Assembly (NCBI GenBank): GCA_031398915.1
Contig: JANNOG010000111.1
Coordinates: 4,264-68,263, forward strand
Length of the DNA stretch: 64,000 nucleotides
Reading direction: 5' to 3'
Source: JANNOG01 sp031398915
GTDB lineage: Bacteria; Actinomycetota; Actinomycetes; Actinomycetales; JBBAYJ01
The notes under the pieces are model-generated. The model did no database searches, was not told where the DNA came from, and was given only the letters and a program-made list of their open reading frames with translations. The translations under genes were made by a program, and so were the position numbers. Below are positions 9,027 to 17,624 of the stretch, piece by piece (the stretch's first letter is position 1; each line of letters opens with the position of its first letter).

Positions 9027-9045
9027 TCTCAACGGATTCTCAACG
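9027..9045. promoter_or_regulatory. Two direct repeats 11 bp apart, candidate OmpR-family operator
   Basis: TCTCAACG occurs at 9027-9034 and exactly again at 9038-9045, a period of 11 bp. OmpR-family regulators typically bind direct repeats spaced by one helical turn. The site lies between the leftward ligase gene (start 9010) and the rightward OmpR-type regulator (start 9118), so it could serve autoregulation, control of the ligase operon, or both. The repeat is short, so chance is possible. Confidence 0.4.
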
Positions 9046-9117
9046 CGGCCGGCCCCCGCGCCACCGTGAGACCATGAGCCCGGCGGTGTCGAGGGCGCGA
9101 CCGCCCGGGAGGCCGAT

Positions 9118-9837
9118 ATGGGCGATGGCGCGAGGCGCGTACTCGTCGTCGACGACGACGACGGGGTGAGGACGGTCGCTGCCTGGCAACTCCAGGCGGA
9201 GGGGTTCGTCGTCAGTCAGGCACGCGATGGCGCGGAGGCGCTCGAACGGATCGCGCGCGAGGACCTCCAGCTCGTGATCCTCGATCTGTCCCTGCCAGTG
9301 GTGGCGGGCCTCGACGTGCTGCGCCGATTGCGCACCGGGGCAACCGCCGCGCGGACCCTGCCGGTCATCGTGTTGTCGGGCCGCAACGGCGAGACCGACC
9401 GGATCATCGGCCTCGACCTGGGCGCCGACGACTACCTGGTCAAGCCGTTCTCGCCGGGCGAGCTGGCCGCCAGGGTGCGCTCGGTCCTGCGGCGCTCGCG
9501 AGTGCCCGTGCCTGACGATCGTGACCGGGGAGGGGACGCGCCCGGCGGGTCGCTCCGGGTGGACGAGGTGACCCGCGACGTCACCGCGTTGGGGCGTGCG
9601 GTGGACCTCACCGCCAAAGAATTCGATCTCCTCGCCTTCCTGGTCCGCCACCCCCGCCAGGTCTTCACCCGCGCCCAACTGCTGCACCGCGTCTGGGGCA
9701 CGGCATCGCAATGGCAGAGCGAGGCGACGGTGACCGAGCACGTGCACCGGCTGCGCCAGAAGATCGAACCCGACCCGGCACATCCGCGGTGGCTGCGCAC
9801 GGTGCGCGGCGTCGGCTACCGGCTGGAACCGCAGTGA
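9118..9837 (+). CDS. OmpR-family two-component response regulator
   Basis: A 239-residue DNA-binding response regulator. The receiver domain (about 7-120) has the acidic pocket VVDDDDGVR, the phosphoacceptor Asp56 in VILDLSLP, and the switch lysine in DDYLVKPFSPGE. A winged-helix domain (about 140-237) follows, with LTAKEFDLLAFLVRHP and VTEHVHRLRQKIE and the terminal TVRGVGYRLEP. The start ATG follows GGGAGG. Its stop overlaps the GTG of the histidine kinase (GTGA at 9834-9837), so regulator and kinase are co-translated. It is divergent from the acyl ligase operon, which is a natural candidate target. Confidence 0.95.
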   Translation: MGDGARRVLVVDDDDGVRTVAAWQLQAEGFVVSQARDGAEALERIAREDLQLVILDLSLPVVAGLDVLRRLRTGATAARTLPVIVLSGRNGETDRIIGLDLGADDYLVKPFSPGELAARVRSVLRRSRVPVPDDRDRGGDAPGGSLRVDEVTRDVTALGRAVDLTAKEFDLLAFLVRHPRQVFTRAQLLHRVWGTASQWQSEATVTEHVHRLRQKIEPDPAHPRWLRTVRGVGYRLEPQ

Positions 9838-11489
9838 CCGCCGCCGGCCAGAACGTGCGGATCGATTCGACCAGGGGTGACCTGGACGACCTCGACGACC
9901 TGGTGGCGCACCAGGGCGCGATCCTCGAACTGATCGCGTCCGGGGCAGGGCACGGCGACGTCCTGACGGCCGTGGTCCACGCCCTCGAGGGGATGATCGT
10001 CGACAGCCGGTGCTCGATCCTGCTGCTCGACCCGGCGCGGGGGGCTCTGGATCACGGCGCGGCACCATCGCTGCCCGCCGCCTACACCGCAGCGATCGAC
10101 GGTATCCACATCGGCCCCGACGCCGGCTCCTGTGGAACTGCCGCCTACACCGGGCGGCGGATCGTGGCGGAGGACATCCGGACCGACAGCCGGTGGGAGG
10201 CGTTTCGCGACCTCGCCCTACCGCACGGCCTCCGCTCGTGCTGGTCCACCCCGATCCGAGGTCGCACCGGCGTACTGGGCACGTTCGCCGTCTACCACTA
10301 CGCACCGCACCGCCCCGGCGAGCGCGAACAGCGCCTGGTGGATCGATTCACCCACCTGGCATCGGTGGCCATCGACCACGCCGGACTGTTCGGGGCGCTG
10401 GCCGACAGCGAGGAGCGGTTCCGCCGGGCATTCGAGGACAACGTGGTGGGGATGGCGCTGACCGACCTCGACGGGCGATTGCTCAAGGTCAACCGCGCCC
10501 TGTGCGTACTGCTAGATCGGTCGGAAGGCGAGCTGGTGGGCGAACCCTTGACCGCGCTGGCGACCCCCACGACGGATACCGACCTCACCCGTGCCGCGCA
10601 CGACGGCGTCCATCTCGACGCCGTCGCCCGGACCCCCACGGGTCGGGAGCTGGAGTTGCGGGTGACCGCATCGGCGGTGCGCCGGTCGAACGGCTCGCCC
10701 GAGGTGCTGTGCGTCCACGTCATCGACGTCACCCAGCGTCGCGCCGCCGAACGTGAGCGCCGGGCGCGCCACGAGGCGGAGGTGGCCCGCGCCGCAGCCG
10801 AGTCCGCCAATACCGCGAAGTCGCAGTTCGTCACCACGCTCAGCCACGAGTTGCGGACACCGATGCAGGCGATCGCCGGCTTCGCTGAGCTGCTGGGCAC
10901 CTTGGACATGTCGCCGGGACAGCGCGCCACCGCCCTGGGCCACATCGCCTCGGCGACCTCGCACGTCCTGTCGATCGTCGACGACGTCCTCGACCTGGCG
11001 GCGGTCGATGCGGGCGCGCTGTCGCTGTCCCCGGCAGAGGTGGACGTCCACGACCTGGTGGTGGACGTCGTCGCACTGCTCCAGCCGCTGGCCGCGCGCC
11101 GCGGGGTGGTCGTGTCGGCGACGCCCTGTGATGCCGTCACCGTCGCCGACACCCGGCGCTTGCGGCAGGTACTCATCAACCTCGTGACCAATGCCGTCCA
11201 GTACAACAATCCAGGAGGTAGCGTCGACGTGGCCGTGTCTCGCCGAGAGGGCATCGTCGCCGTTGCCGTACGCGACGACGGACCGGGGATCCACACCGAT
11301 GACATCCCCCGGATGTTCGTGCCGTTCGACCGGCTGGGAGCTGCCGCCTGCGCGCCCGAGCGCCCAGGCAGCGGGTTGGGCCTGGCCCTGGTTCGAGCCC
11401 TGGTCGAGGCGATGAACGGGCGGATCGACGTGGTCAGCCGGGTCGGCGTGGGCACCGTGGTGACTGTGGAGTTGCCCGCCGCCGGTTGA
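9834..11489 (+). CDS. Soluble hybrid-sensor histidine kinase, GAF-PAS-HisKA-HATPase
   Basis: A 551-residue cytoplasmic sensor kinase. A GAF domain (about 20-180, with GPDAGSCGTAAYTGRRIVAEDI) is followed by a PAS domain (about 190-305, FEDNVVGMALTDLDGRLLKVN), a short coiled linker, the phosphoacceptor His338 in SHELRTPMQ, and a HATPase domain with NLVTNAVQYNN, VRDDGPGI and GSGLGLALVRAL. No membrane segment is evident, so the signal is internal, possibly redox, gas or a small ligand through GAF. I chose the GTG at 9834, which overlaps the regulator stop. The in-frame ATG at 9711 lies inside the regulator gene and is unlikely. Partner: the regulator just upstream. Confidence 0.92.
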   Translation: MTAAGQNVRIDSTRGDLDDLDDLVAHQGAILELIASGAGHGDVLTAVVHALEGMIVDSRCSILLLDPARGALDHGAAPSLPAAYTAAIDGIHIGPDAGSCGTAAYTGRRIVAEDIRTDSRWEAFRDLALPHGLRSCWSTPIRGRTGVLGTFAVYHYAPHRPGEREQRLVDRFTHLASVAIDHAGLFGALADSEERFRRAFEDNVVGMALTDLDGRLLKVNRALCVLLDRSEGELVGEPLTALATPTTDTDLTRAAHDGVHLDAVARTPTGRELELRVTASAVRRSNGSPEVLCVHVIDVTQRRAAERERRARHEAEVARAAAESANTAKSQFVTTLSHELRTPMQAIAGFAELLGTLDMSPGQRATALGHIASATSHVLSIVDDVLDLAAVDAGALSLSPAEVDVHDLVVDVVALLQPLAARRGVVVSATPCDAVTVADTRRLRQVLINLVTNAVQYNNPGGSVDVAVSRREGIVAVAVRDDGPGIHTDDIPRMFVPFDRLGAAACAPERPGSGLGLALVRALVEAMNGRIDVVSRVGVGTVVTVELPAAG

Positions 11490-11497
11490 GGATCGTC

Positions 11498-11513
11498 GTT
11501 ACACCCCGGTAAC
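11498..11513 (+). promoter_or_regulatory. GlnR-like nitrogen-control box
   Basis: GTTAC-N6-GTAAC, a near-perfect palindrome that also satisfies the AC-N9-AC pattern reported for mycobacterial GlnR sites. It lies 71 bases before the GlnT-type glutamine synthetase start, which is where an activator of a nitrogen-limitation promoter would bind. Established: GlnR controls ammonium assimilation genes in Actinobacteria. Inference: this operon is in the GlnR regulon. Confidence 0.6.
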
Positions 11514-11520
11514 AGCGAAG

Positions 11521-11557
11521 GTCTACTGTCACGATTCGTTGAATACCCACAGTAGAC
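11521..11557 (+). promoter_or_regulatory. Perfect 9-bp inverted repeat before glnT-like gene, candidate operator
   Basis: GTCTACTGT (11521-11529) and its exact complement ACAGTAGAC (11549-11557) with a 19-base spacer. It lies 26 bases before the start codon and downstream of the GlnR-like box. The wide spacing suits two half-sites of a dimeric repressor. The XRE-cupin protein encoded at the far end of the operon is one candidate binder. No T-run follows, so it is not a typical terminator. Confidence 0.45.
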
Positions 11558-11583
11558 TCGGGCTGCAGTGAACGGGAGGCGCG

Positions 11584-12906
11584 ATGACGTCCTTGGCGGA
11601 ACGGGTCCGAGCCGACGGGGTCCGATTCATCCTCGCGATGTTCGTCAACCTCCACGGCAAGCCGTGCGCCAAGTTGGTGCCCGCCACGGCGGTCGACGTG
11701 CTCGAGTCCGAGGGGGTCGGGTTCGCCGGATACGCGGCCGGAGCCATCGGCCAGCTACCGCAGGACCCTGACGTCGTGGTCCTGCCCGACGTCAGCTCGT
11801 ACGCCGCGATCCCGTTCGTCCGCGAGGGGCTGGCGATCGTGCAGTGCGACCCGACGGTCGAGGGCCGCCCGTGGCCGTTCGCCCCACGCGTGATCTTGCG
11901 GGCCATGATGGAGCGGACCGCGGCGCACGGCACGTTGCAGGCCGGGGCGGAGGCCGAGTACTTCCTCGTCACCCGCGACCCGGACGGCACCGTGCGCCCG
12001 GCCGACAGCCGGGACACCTCGGCCCAACCGTGCTACGACGCACGCGGCCTCACGCGGATGTACGACCACCTGACCGAGGTGGCCGATGCGATGAACACAC
12101 TCGGTTGGGGCAACTACGCCAACGACCACGAGGACGGCAACGGCCAATTCGAACAGAACTTTCACTTCGCCGATGCGATGACCACCGCGGATCGCGTCAT
12201 CACCCTGCGATATCTCATCCATGTGATGGCCGAGCGGCGTGGCATGACTGCCACGTTCATGCCCAAACCCTTCACCGATCGGACGGGTAACGGACTGCAC
12301 GTCCACCTGTCCCTCTGGAGCGGGGCGCAACCGTTGTTTCCGGCCACCGGACCCGACAGTCACGGACTCGGCCTGTCGCCGACGGGATACGGCTTCGTCG
12401 CCGGATTACTCGACCATGCGCCCGCCCTCAGCGCCGTCATCGCGCCGACCGTCAACTCGTACAAGCGCAGTGGGGCGACATCGACCGCCTCGGGTGCCAC
12501 CTGGGCACCCCGGCGCGCGACCTACGGTGGCAACGACCGCACCCACCTGCTGCGCGTCCCCGACGGCAACCGGGTCGAGCTGCGCGGACCGGACGGCAGC
12601 GCCAACCCGTATCTCGTCGCGGCTGCGGCGCTGGGTGCCGGCATCGACGGCATCGACCGGAGGGCCGATCCCGGTCGCCCCTGCCGCGCGGGTGAGGTGC
12701 CCGACACGGCATCCCTGCTGCCACAGACCCTGATGGACGCCCTCGACGCCCTCGACGCGGATCCGGTGGTGCGCGGTGTCCTCGACTGCGTCGACCCGGG
12801 CGCGGGCGTGGCGGACTATTTCGCACGAATCAAACGTGAGGAGTTCGAGGCGTGGCACGCGCAGGTGAGCGCGTGGGAGATCGACAACTACCTCACGGCC
12901 TTCTAG
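11584..12906 (+). CDS. glnT: Type III (GlnT-like) glutamine synthetase / gamma-glutamylmethylamide synthetase family
   Basis: ATP-dependent ligase that joins glutamate with ammonia or an amine. The 440-residue protein is shorter than GlnA (about 470) and matches the GlnT/GmaS group. Visible: the catalytic glutamate region GAEAEYFLV, the NDHEDGNGQFEQNFHF stretch, TFMPKPF and GNGLHVHLSLW metal/ammonia site region, NSYKRSG, and RVELRGPDGSANPYL. RBS GGGAGG lies five bases before ATG. Next come glxB, glxC and glxD type genes. In methylotrophs the same set (gmaS with mgsABC) makes N-methylglutamate from methylamine. In mycobacteria a similar cluster is linked to nitrogen control. Which amine is used here is open. 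Confidence 0.88.
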   Translation: MTSLAERVRADGVRFILAMFVNLHGKPCAKLVPATAVDVLESEGVGFAGYAAGAIGQLPQDPDVVVLPDVSSYAAIPFVREGLAIVQCDPTVEGRPWPFAPRVILRAMMERTAAHGTLQAGAEAEYFLVTRDPDGTVRPADSRDTSAQPCYDARGLTRMYDHLTEVADAMNTLGWGNYANDHEDGNGQFEQNFHFADAMTTADRVITLRYLIHVMAERRGMTATFMPKPFTDRTGNGLHVHLSLWSGAQPLFPATGPDSHGLGLSPTGYGFVAGLLDHAPALSAVIAPTVNSYKRSGATSTASGATWAPRRATYGGNDRTHLLRVPDGNRVELRGPDGSANPYLVAAAALGAGIDGIDRRADPGRPCRAGEVPDTASLLPQTLMDALDALDADPVVRGVLDCVDPGAGVADYFARIKREEFEAWHAQVSAWEIDNYLTAF

Positions 12907-12921
12907 AAGGGAGGACCCGCC

Positions 12922-13821
12922 ATGTGCGGAATCGTCGGCCTACAACTGCGCGACTCGCTGCTGCGCCCCCACCTGGGGTCGCTGCTGTCGCAGATGTTGG
13001 CGCAGGTCTGCGAACGCGGACCCGACTCGGCGGGAATCGGGATCTACGGCGATCCCACGTTCGCCCCACCCGGCACTGCGACCGTTTCGCTGCTCGGAGT
13101 CTCCTCACCCGGCACCGTGGCTGCGGACCTGGCCGCCGCATTGGGCCTCGACGCCACCCAGGTGGTGATGACCGGCGCGGGCTCCACCACAGTGGCCCAC
13201 GCGCCGGTGGCAACGTCAGCGCTGGTGCTCGCGGCCCGGGGGCTGAGCGACCTCACGGTGATCGGTTGGGGGGACGACCTCGCTGTCATCAAGGGTGTCG
13301 GGCATCCGATGGCCGTCGCGGCGGCGGCCGACCTGGCGGCCGCCTCCGGATGGCAGGCGGTTGCCCACACCAGAATGGCCACCGAGAGCGCGATAACCGT
13401 GGCGGGTAGTCACCCCTTCTCGGTGGGCGCCGACCTGTGTCTGGTCCACAACGGGTCCTTTGCCAATCACGCCACCATTCGGCGTGAGCTGAAGGCGACC
13501 GGAGTGACCTTCGACAGTGACAACGATTCGGAGGTCGCCGCCCGGTTCGTCGCAGCGGCCCTGTCCGACGGACACGACCTGGAGAAGTCGCTGCGCCTCC
13601 TCTGTGAGCGTTTCGACGGCTTCTACACGCTCGTGGTCACCACACACGATTCATTCGCCGTCGTCCGGGACGCGATCGCCTGCAAACCCGCTCTGGTCGC
13701 CGAGACACCCCGGTGGGTCGCGATGGCATCGGAGTACCGCGCCCTGGCGGCACTGCCCGGCATCGAGCAGGCGCGCGTCTTCGAGCCCGGTCCAGGCGAG
13801 GTGCATCTGTGGTCACTGTGA
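12922..13821 (+). CDS. glxB: Class II glutamine amidotransferase (GlxB/MgsA-type)
   Basis: Ntn-type glutaminase domain that would release ammonia (or methylamine) from glutamine (or gamma-glutamylmethylamide). The nucleophile Cys2 is present in MCGIVGLQLRDSLL; further family marks are CERGPDSAGIGIYG, HTRMATES and HPFSVGADLCLVHNGSFANH. The 299-residue length agrees with stand-alone amidotransferase subunits of the GlxBCD set. RBS GAAGGGAGG precedes the ATG. The stop overlaps the next gene by GTGA, so the three glutamate-synthase-like subunits are likely made in equal amounts and form a complex. Confidence 0.9.
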   Translation: MCGIVGLQLRDSLLRPHLGSLLSQMLAQVCERGPDSAGIGIYGDPTFAPPGTATVSLLGVSSPGTVAADLAAALGLDATQVVMTGAGSTTVAHAPVATSALVLAARGLSDLTVIGWGDDLAVIKGVGHPMAVAAAADLAAASGWQAVAHTRMATESAITVAGSHPFSVGADLCLVHNGSFANHATIRRELKATGVTFDSDNDSEVAARFVAAALSDGHDLEKSLRLLCERFDGFYTLVVTTHDSFAVVRDAIACKPALVAETPRWVAMASEYRALAALPGIEQARVFEPGPGEVHLWSL

Positions 13822-14507
13822 CCGATTCGGATCTCGTCCTCGACGTTCACCAGGTCGGTGTGCGGGGAGTCAACTCGGCCCTGCGCGATCTCGACCCGGG
13901 CACCCGGGTGCGTGTGATCAACCCCGGTGGTCGCCACAACCTGGCAGTCGGCCTCGACGCGGCCGTCGACGTCCGGATCGAGGGCCCGGCCGGCTACTAC
14001 ATCGGCGGCCTCGGTAAGCACGCCGACCTCGTCGTCGACGGCCCGGTGGGTTGGGGAGTCGGTGAGAACCTCATGTCGGGTTCGGTGAGGGTTCGCGGCG
14101 ACGCCAGCCAGAGTGCGGCCGCAAGCGCCCACGGTGGCCTCGTCATGGTCGAGGGGGACGCATCGTTGCGGGCAGCCGTGTCGCTCAAGGGCGCCACCCT
14201 GGCGGTGGCCGGCTCGGTGGGGGCCTACTGCGCCTTCCTGGCGCAGGCCGGGACGGTACTGATCGGTGGCGACGCGGGCGCCGGCCTCGGCGACTCGATC
14301 TACGAGGCGGTCGTCTACGTCGGTGGGCGGGTCGGCGACCTCGGCACCGATGCCCGGATCGAGGATCTGACGGCCGCCGACGTGGCCGCGGTAACCGCAC
14401 TGATCGCCCAGACCGGGTTCGACCATATCGATCCCGAGAACGTGACCCGCGTCGCCTCGGCCAAACAGCTCTATCACTTTTCCACCCACCAGCATGGGGC
14501 CTACTGA
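13818..14507 (+). CDS. glxC: GXGXG-domain protein, glutamate synthase C-terminal-like subunit (GlxC/MgsB-type)
   Basis: A 229-residue right-handed beta-helix protein of the GltB C-terminal (GXGXG) type. The repeating glycine pattern shows in VINPGGRHNLAVGLD, IEGPAGYYIGGLG, VRGDASQSAAASAHGG and VLIGGDAGAGLGDSIYEA. In glutamate synthase this domain is structural and helps place the channel between glutaminase and synthase sites. I chose GTG 13818, which overlaps the glxB stop (GTGA). The open frame extends to 13713 but that part lies inside glxB. It ends one base into the glxD start (TGATG). Confidence 0.87.
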   Translation: MTDSDLVLDVHQVGVRGVNSALRDLDPGTRVRVINPGGRHNLAVGLDAAVDVRIEGPAGYYIGGLGKHADLVVDGPVGWGVGENLMSGSVRVRGDASQSAAASAHGGLVMVEGDASLRAAVSLKGATLAVAGSVGAYCAFLAQAGTVLIGGDAGAGLGDSIYEAVVYVGGRVGDLGTDARIEDLTAADVAAVTALIAQTGFDHIDPENVTRVASAKQLYHFSTHQHGAY

Positions 14508-15862
14508 TGACATTCCTCGGAGATCCTGGCGGCCCCCCGGTGTCCGCCACATTCCCCCCGCACGTGATGGCCGGCATTCGTGAGCGTGCCGAGCTCGGCC
14601 GTTATCCGATCAGAGGAATGGGGGCTCGACGATCCCTGCCGTCGTTCGACGACCTCACCTTCCTCACGGCCTCCGCATCGCGCTACCCGCTGGAGGGTTA
14701 TCGCGAACGGTGTGAGACGCGCACCGTGTTGGGCGCCGCGCGGGCCAGTAATCCGGTCGTCCTCGATATTCCGATCACGATCGCGGGAATGAGCTTCGGC
14801 TCGTTGTCCGCCCCCGCAAAGGACGCCCTGGGACGCGCGGCCTCCGAGGTCGGCACGTCGACCACCACCGGCGACGGCGGCATGACGGCTGAGGAGCGGA
14901 TGAGCAGCAAGACCCTCGTGTACCAACTGCTGCCGTCGCGATACGGCTTCGACCCGGACGACCTGCGCTCCGCCGACGCCGTGGAGATCGTCATCGGCCA
15001 GGGCGCCAAGCCGGGCGGCGGCGGCATGTTGCTGGGCCAGAAGGTGGGCGCCCGTGTCGCCGACATGCGGACCCTGCCCGAGGGCGTCGACCAGCGTTCG
15101 GCCAGCCGCCACCCGGACTGGACCGGCCCGGACGACCTTCGGATCAAGATCGAGGAGATCCGCGAGGTCACCGACTGGCGGGTGCCGATCTACATCAAGA
15201 TCGGGGCGACCAGGGTCGACCACGACGTTCGCCTGGCCGTCGCCGCGGGAGCGGACGTCGTCGTGCTGGACGGGATGCAGGGCGGCACCGGCGCGACCCA
15301 GGACGCCTTCATCGAGCACACCGGAATCCCGACGTTGGCCGCGGTTCGCCTGGGTGCCGACGCCCTGGACGACCTGGGCGTGCACGCGGACGTCAAGCTC
15401 GTCATCTCGGGTGGCATCCGCAGTGGAGCCGACGTCGCCAAGGCTCTGGCGCTGGGTGCCGACGCGGTGTCCATCGGCGTGGCCTCGTTGATCGCGATGG
15501 GCTGCAACGCCGACACCTGGACCGACGCCGACGGCGAGCGCCACGACGTCACCGACGAGTACCGCGCCCTCGGGACGCTGCCGGGCTACTGCACCCACTG
15601 TCATACCGGCGCCTGCCCGGTGGGGGTCACGACGCAGGACGACGTCCTCGCCCGACGGTTGGATCCCCACGCTGCGGCACAACGAGTCGCGAACTACCTG
15701 CGCGCCCTCACGATGGAGACCACCATGCTCACCCGGGCGTGCGGCAAGTCCGACGTCCATCACCTCGAGCCGGAGGACCTCGTGGCCCTGACCGTCGAGG
15801 CCGCGGCGATGGCGCGGGTCCCGTTGGCCGGGACGACGTGGATCCCCGGCGTGCACCCGTGA
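14507..15862 (+). CDS. glxD: FMN-binding glutamate synthase large-subunit-like protein (GlxD/MgsC-type)
   Basis: The synthase (TIM-barrel) part of a split glutamate synthase, 451 residues. It carries the FMN-binding pattern ITIAGMSFGSLSAPAKDAL, TTTGDGGMTAEER, GQGAKPGGGGML, DGMQGGTGATQ and ISGGIRSGADVAKALALGA. An iron-sulfur cysteine cluster follows (YCTHCHTGACPVGV), as in the 3Fe-4S site of GltB. With GlxB and GlxC it would form a three-subunit enzyme making glutamate or N-methylglutamate. It starts at ATG 14507 within the TGATG junction and ends overlapping the oxidase GTG. Confidence 0.9.
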   Translation: MTFLGDPGGPPVSATFPPHVMAGIRERAELGRYPIRGMGARRSLPSFDDLTFLTASASRYPLEGYRERCETRTVLGAARASNPVVLDIPITIAGMSFGSLSAPAKDALGRAASEVGTSTTTGDGGMTAEERMSSKTLVYQLLPSRYGFDPDDLRSADAVEIVIGQGAKPGGGGMLLGQKVGARVADMRTLPEGVDQRSASRHPDWTGPDDLRIKIEEIREVTDWRVPIYIKIGATRVDHDVRLAVAAGADVVVLDGMQGGTGATQDAFIEHTGIPTLAAVRLGADALDDLGVHADVKLVISGGIRSGADVAKALALGADAVSIGVASLIAMGCNADTWTDADGERHDVTDEYRALGTLPGYCTHCHTGACPVGVTTQDDVLARRLDPHAAAQRVANYLRALTMETTMLTRACGKSDVHHLEPEDLVALTVEAAAMARVPLAGTTWIPGVHP

Positions 15863-17049
15863 CCGACTCGGCCGAGGTGGTCGTCGTCGGGGGTGGGATC
15901 CAGGGTTGCGCCACGGCGTGGGCCCTGACTGCGCGCGGTATCGGCGACGTCCTGGTCATCGAGCGCGACACCGTCGCATCCGGTGGCACCGGCAAGTCCA
16001 GCGGCATCGTCCGATGTCACTACGGAGTGCGCTCGTTGGCGGCGATGGCCTGGCGCGGGACGCAGGTGCTGGAGAACGCAGAGGACGTCCTGGGGGCGGA
16101 CGCGGGATTTCGTAGGACCGGCTATGTCGTCGGGGTCGGCGCCGCGAACGTGGCCGCGCTGCGGGCGACCGTGTCCATGCATGTCGACATCGGTATCGAG
16201 GTCGACCTGGTCACCCGCGACGAGGTCGCCGCGATGTGGCCGAGTGCCCACCTCGACGACTTCGCGGCGTTCGCCTACGAACCCCGCGGCGGATACGGCG
16301 ACGGCCATCAGACGGCGAATGCCCTGGCCGGTGCGGCCAGGCGGGGTGGCGCGACGATCCGCCAGGGTTCGTCGGTGGTGGCTGTCGAGGCCCAGGGTGA
16401 TCGGGTGTCGGGGGTTCGGCTCACGGACGGGACCACGATCTCGACCGGCACAGTGGTCGTGGCCGCCGGTCCGTGGTCGTCGCCATTGGTCGCCCCACTC
16501 GGCGTCGATATCCCGATCCGAGTTCAATGTGAGCACGTGCTGATGCTCGACCCCGGTCAGCCCCTGGGTGACGTCCCGGTATTCAGTGACCTGGTCTCGC
16601 TGCAGTACCTGCGGACGAGTACGTGGGGCGAACTGCTTCTCGGCAACAGCGACATGAGCACACCGGTGTGGGTCGACAGTGCCGACGGCTACAGCAACAC
16701 CGTACCCACGACGTTCGTCGAGGACTCTGTCGAGAGGTTCGCAGGTCGATTTCCGCTTCTCGACGACGTTGCCCTGAGCTCGTCGTACGCCGGGTGCTAC
16801 GACGTGACCCCCGATTACAATCCGGTGATGTCGGCGTCCCCCATCGACGGCCTGTACATCGCGGCCGGCTTCAGCGGACACGGCTACAAGATCGCCCCTG
16901 CGGTGGGCGAACTCATGGCGGACCTGGTGTTGACCGGGGACAGCGGGAGTCCGAACGTCGACGCGCAAGACTTCCGGTTATCGAGATTCGCCGAGGGCAC
17001 ACCGCTGACCTCGCCGCATCCTTACATCGGTGCCGGGTCCATGCGATAG
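15859..17049 (+). CDS. FAD-dependent oxidoreductase, sarcosine oxidase beta/DadA-like
   Basis: A DAO-family flavoprotein of 396 residues that would oxidise a secondary amine or amino acid. It opens with the Rossmann motif VVVVGGGIQGCATAWAL, then GGTGKSSGIVRCHYG, a position that resembles the flavin-anchoring region of sarcosine oxidase relatives. The C-terminal part has PDYNPVMSASPIDGLYIAAG and FSGHGYKIAPAVGEL, standard for the family. GTG 15859 overlaps the glxD stop. The N-methylglutamate pathway uses a multi-subunit dehydrogenase (MgdABCD), but only this one subunit is present. It may oxidise N-methylglutamate, sarcosine or another product alone. Its 3' end overlaps the convergent XRE-cupin gene by 28 bases. 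Confidence 0.85.
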   Translation: MTDSAEVVVVGGGIQGCATAWALTARGIGDVLVIERDTVASGGTGKSSGIVRCHYGVRSLAAMAWRGTQVLENAEDVLGADAGFRRTGYVVGVGAANVAALRATVSMHVDIGIEVDLVTRDEVAAMWPSAHLDDFAAFAYEPRGGYGDGHQTANALAGAARRGGATIRQGSSVVAVEAQGDRVSGVRLTDGTTISTGTVVVAAGPWSSPLVAPLGVDIPIRVQCEHVLMLDPGQPLGDVPVFSDLVSLQYLRTSTWGELLLGNSDMSTPVWVDSADGYSNTVPTTFVEDSVERFAGRFPLLDDVALSSSYAGCYDVTPDYNPVMSASPIDGLYIAAGFSGHGYKIAPAVGELMADLVLTGDSGSPNVDAQDFRLSRFAEGTPLTSPHPYIGAGSMR

Positions 17050-17624
17050 GCCTTGACCGACAGGAAGCGGATCGGAACCTCCACCAACTCGGCGGGCCCG
17101 TGCGGGCCCTGACCGTCGAACTGCAAAGCGTCACCGGCTCGGAGTTCGTACGTCAGTTCGCCGTGCCCGTACCTCATGACCCCGTCGAGCATGTACAGGA
17201 ACTCGGTGCCCGCGTGCTGAAAGAGCGGAAACACCTGACTGGTGGTACTCAACGTCACCAGCGTCGCTTCGAGGCGCTGGTTGCTGCCGCCCGCATGACC
17301 GAGCAATTCGTATCGATGACCTGCCTGAGTTCCGCTGCGAACGACCAGGGATCCCTGGCCGGCAGCCACGAACGACGCCTCGGGAGCCTCGTCGAAGCCA
17401 CGGAACAATGCGGTGACCGGGATCTCCAGGCCGGCCGCCAGCCGGCCGATCGTCGTCAGGCTGGAGGACGTCTGCGCGTTCTCGACCTTGGACAGCATGG
17501 CCTTGCTCAATCCGACCTTCGCGGCCAGCTCGCTGATCGAGAGCCCCGCTGCGAGCCGGTATAACCGCACTCGCTCGGCGATGACGTGTTCCAGTGCCCC
17601 CGGCTCGTCGGCACCGGCCGTCAT
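17022..17624 (-). CDS. XRE-family regulator with C-terminal cupin domain
   Basis: A 200-residue regulator with an N-terminal HTH_3 domain (about 16-70, LSISELAAKVGLSKAMLSKVE) and a C-terminal cupin (about 120-195, FPLFQHAGTEFLYMLDG and LRAGDALQFDGQGPHGP). Such proteins usually sense a small metabolite and control amino-acid or polyamine use. Its ATG overlaps the copA stop (ATGA at 17621-17624), so it is read as the last gene of the copper operon. Its 3' end overlaps the amine-oxidase gene on the other strand. Its cupin type fits control of the glx operon better than copper control, but that is inference. Confidence 0.87.
   Translation of the reverse strand: MTAGADEPGALEHVIAERVRLYRLAAGLSISELAAKVGLSKAMLSKVENAQTSSSLTTIGRLAAGLEIPVTALFRGFDEAPEASFVAAGQGSLVVRSGTQAGHRYELLGHAGGSNQRLEATLVTLSTTSQVFPLFQHAGTEFLYMLDGVMRYGHGELTYELRAGDALQFDGQGPHGPAELVEVPIRFLSVKAYRMDPAPM

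Noticed and set aside
5059..9169. Long plus-strand frames opposite fbiC, the nitroreductase and the ligase (5059-6072, 6474-7748, 7442-9169).
   Set aside because: They have no recognisable domains, while the minus strand has complete catalytic motifs and coupled starts.
9040..10305. Minus-strand frame of 421 codons opposite the response regulator and histidine kinase.
   Set aside because: No domain content, and it conflicts with two intact two-component genes.
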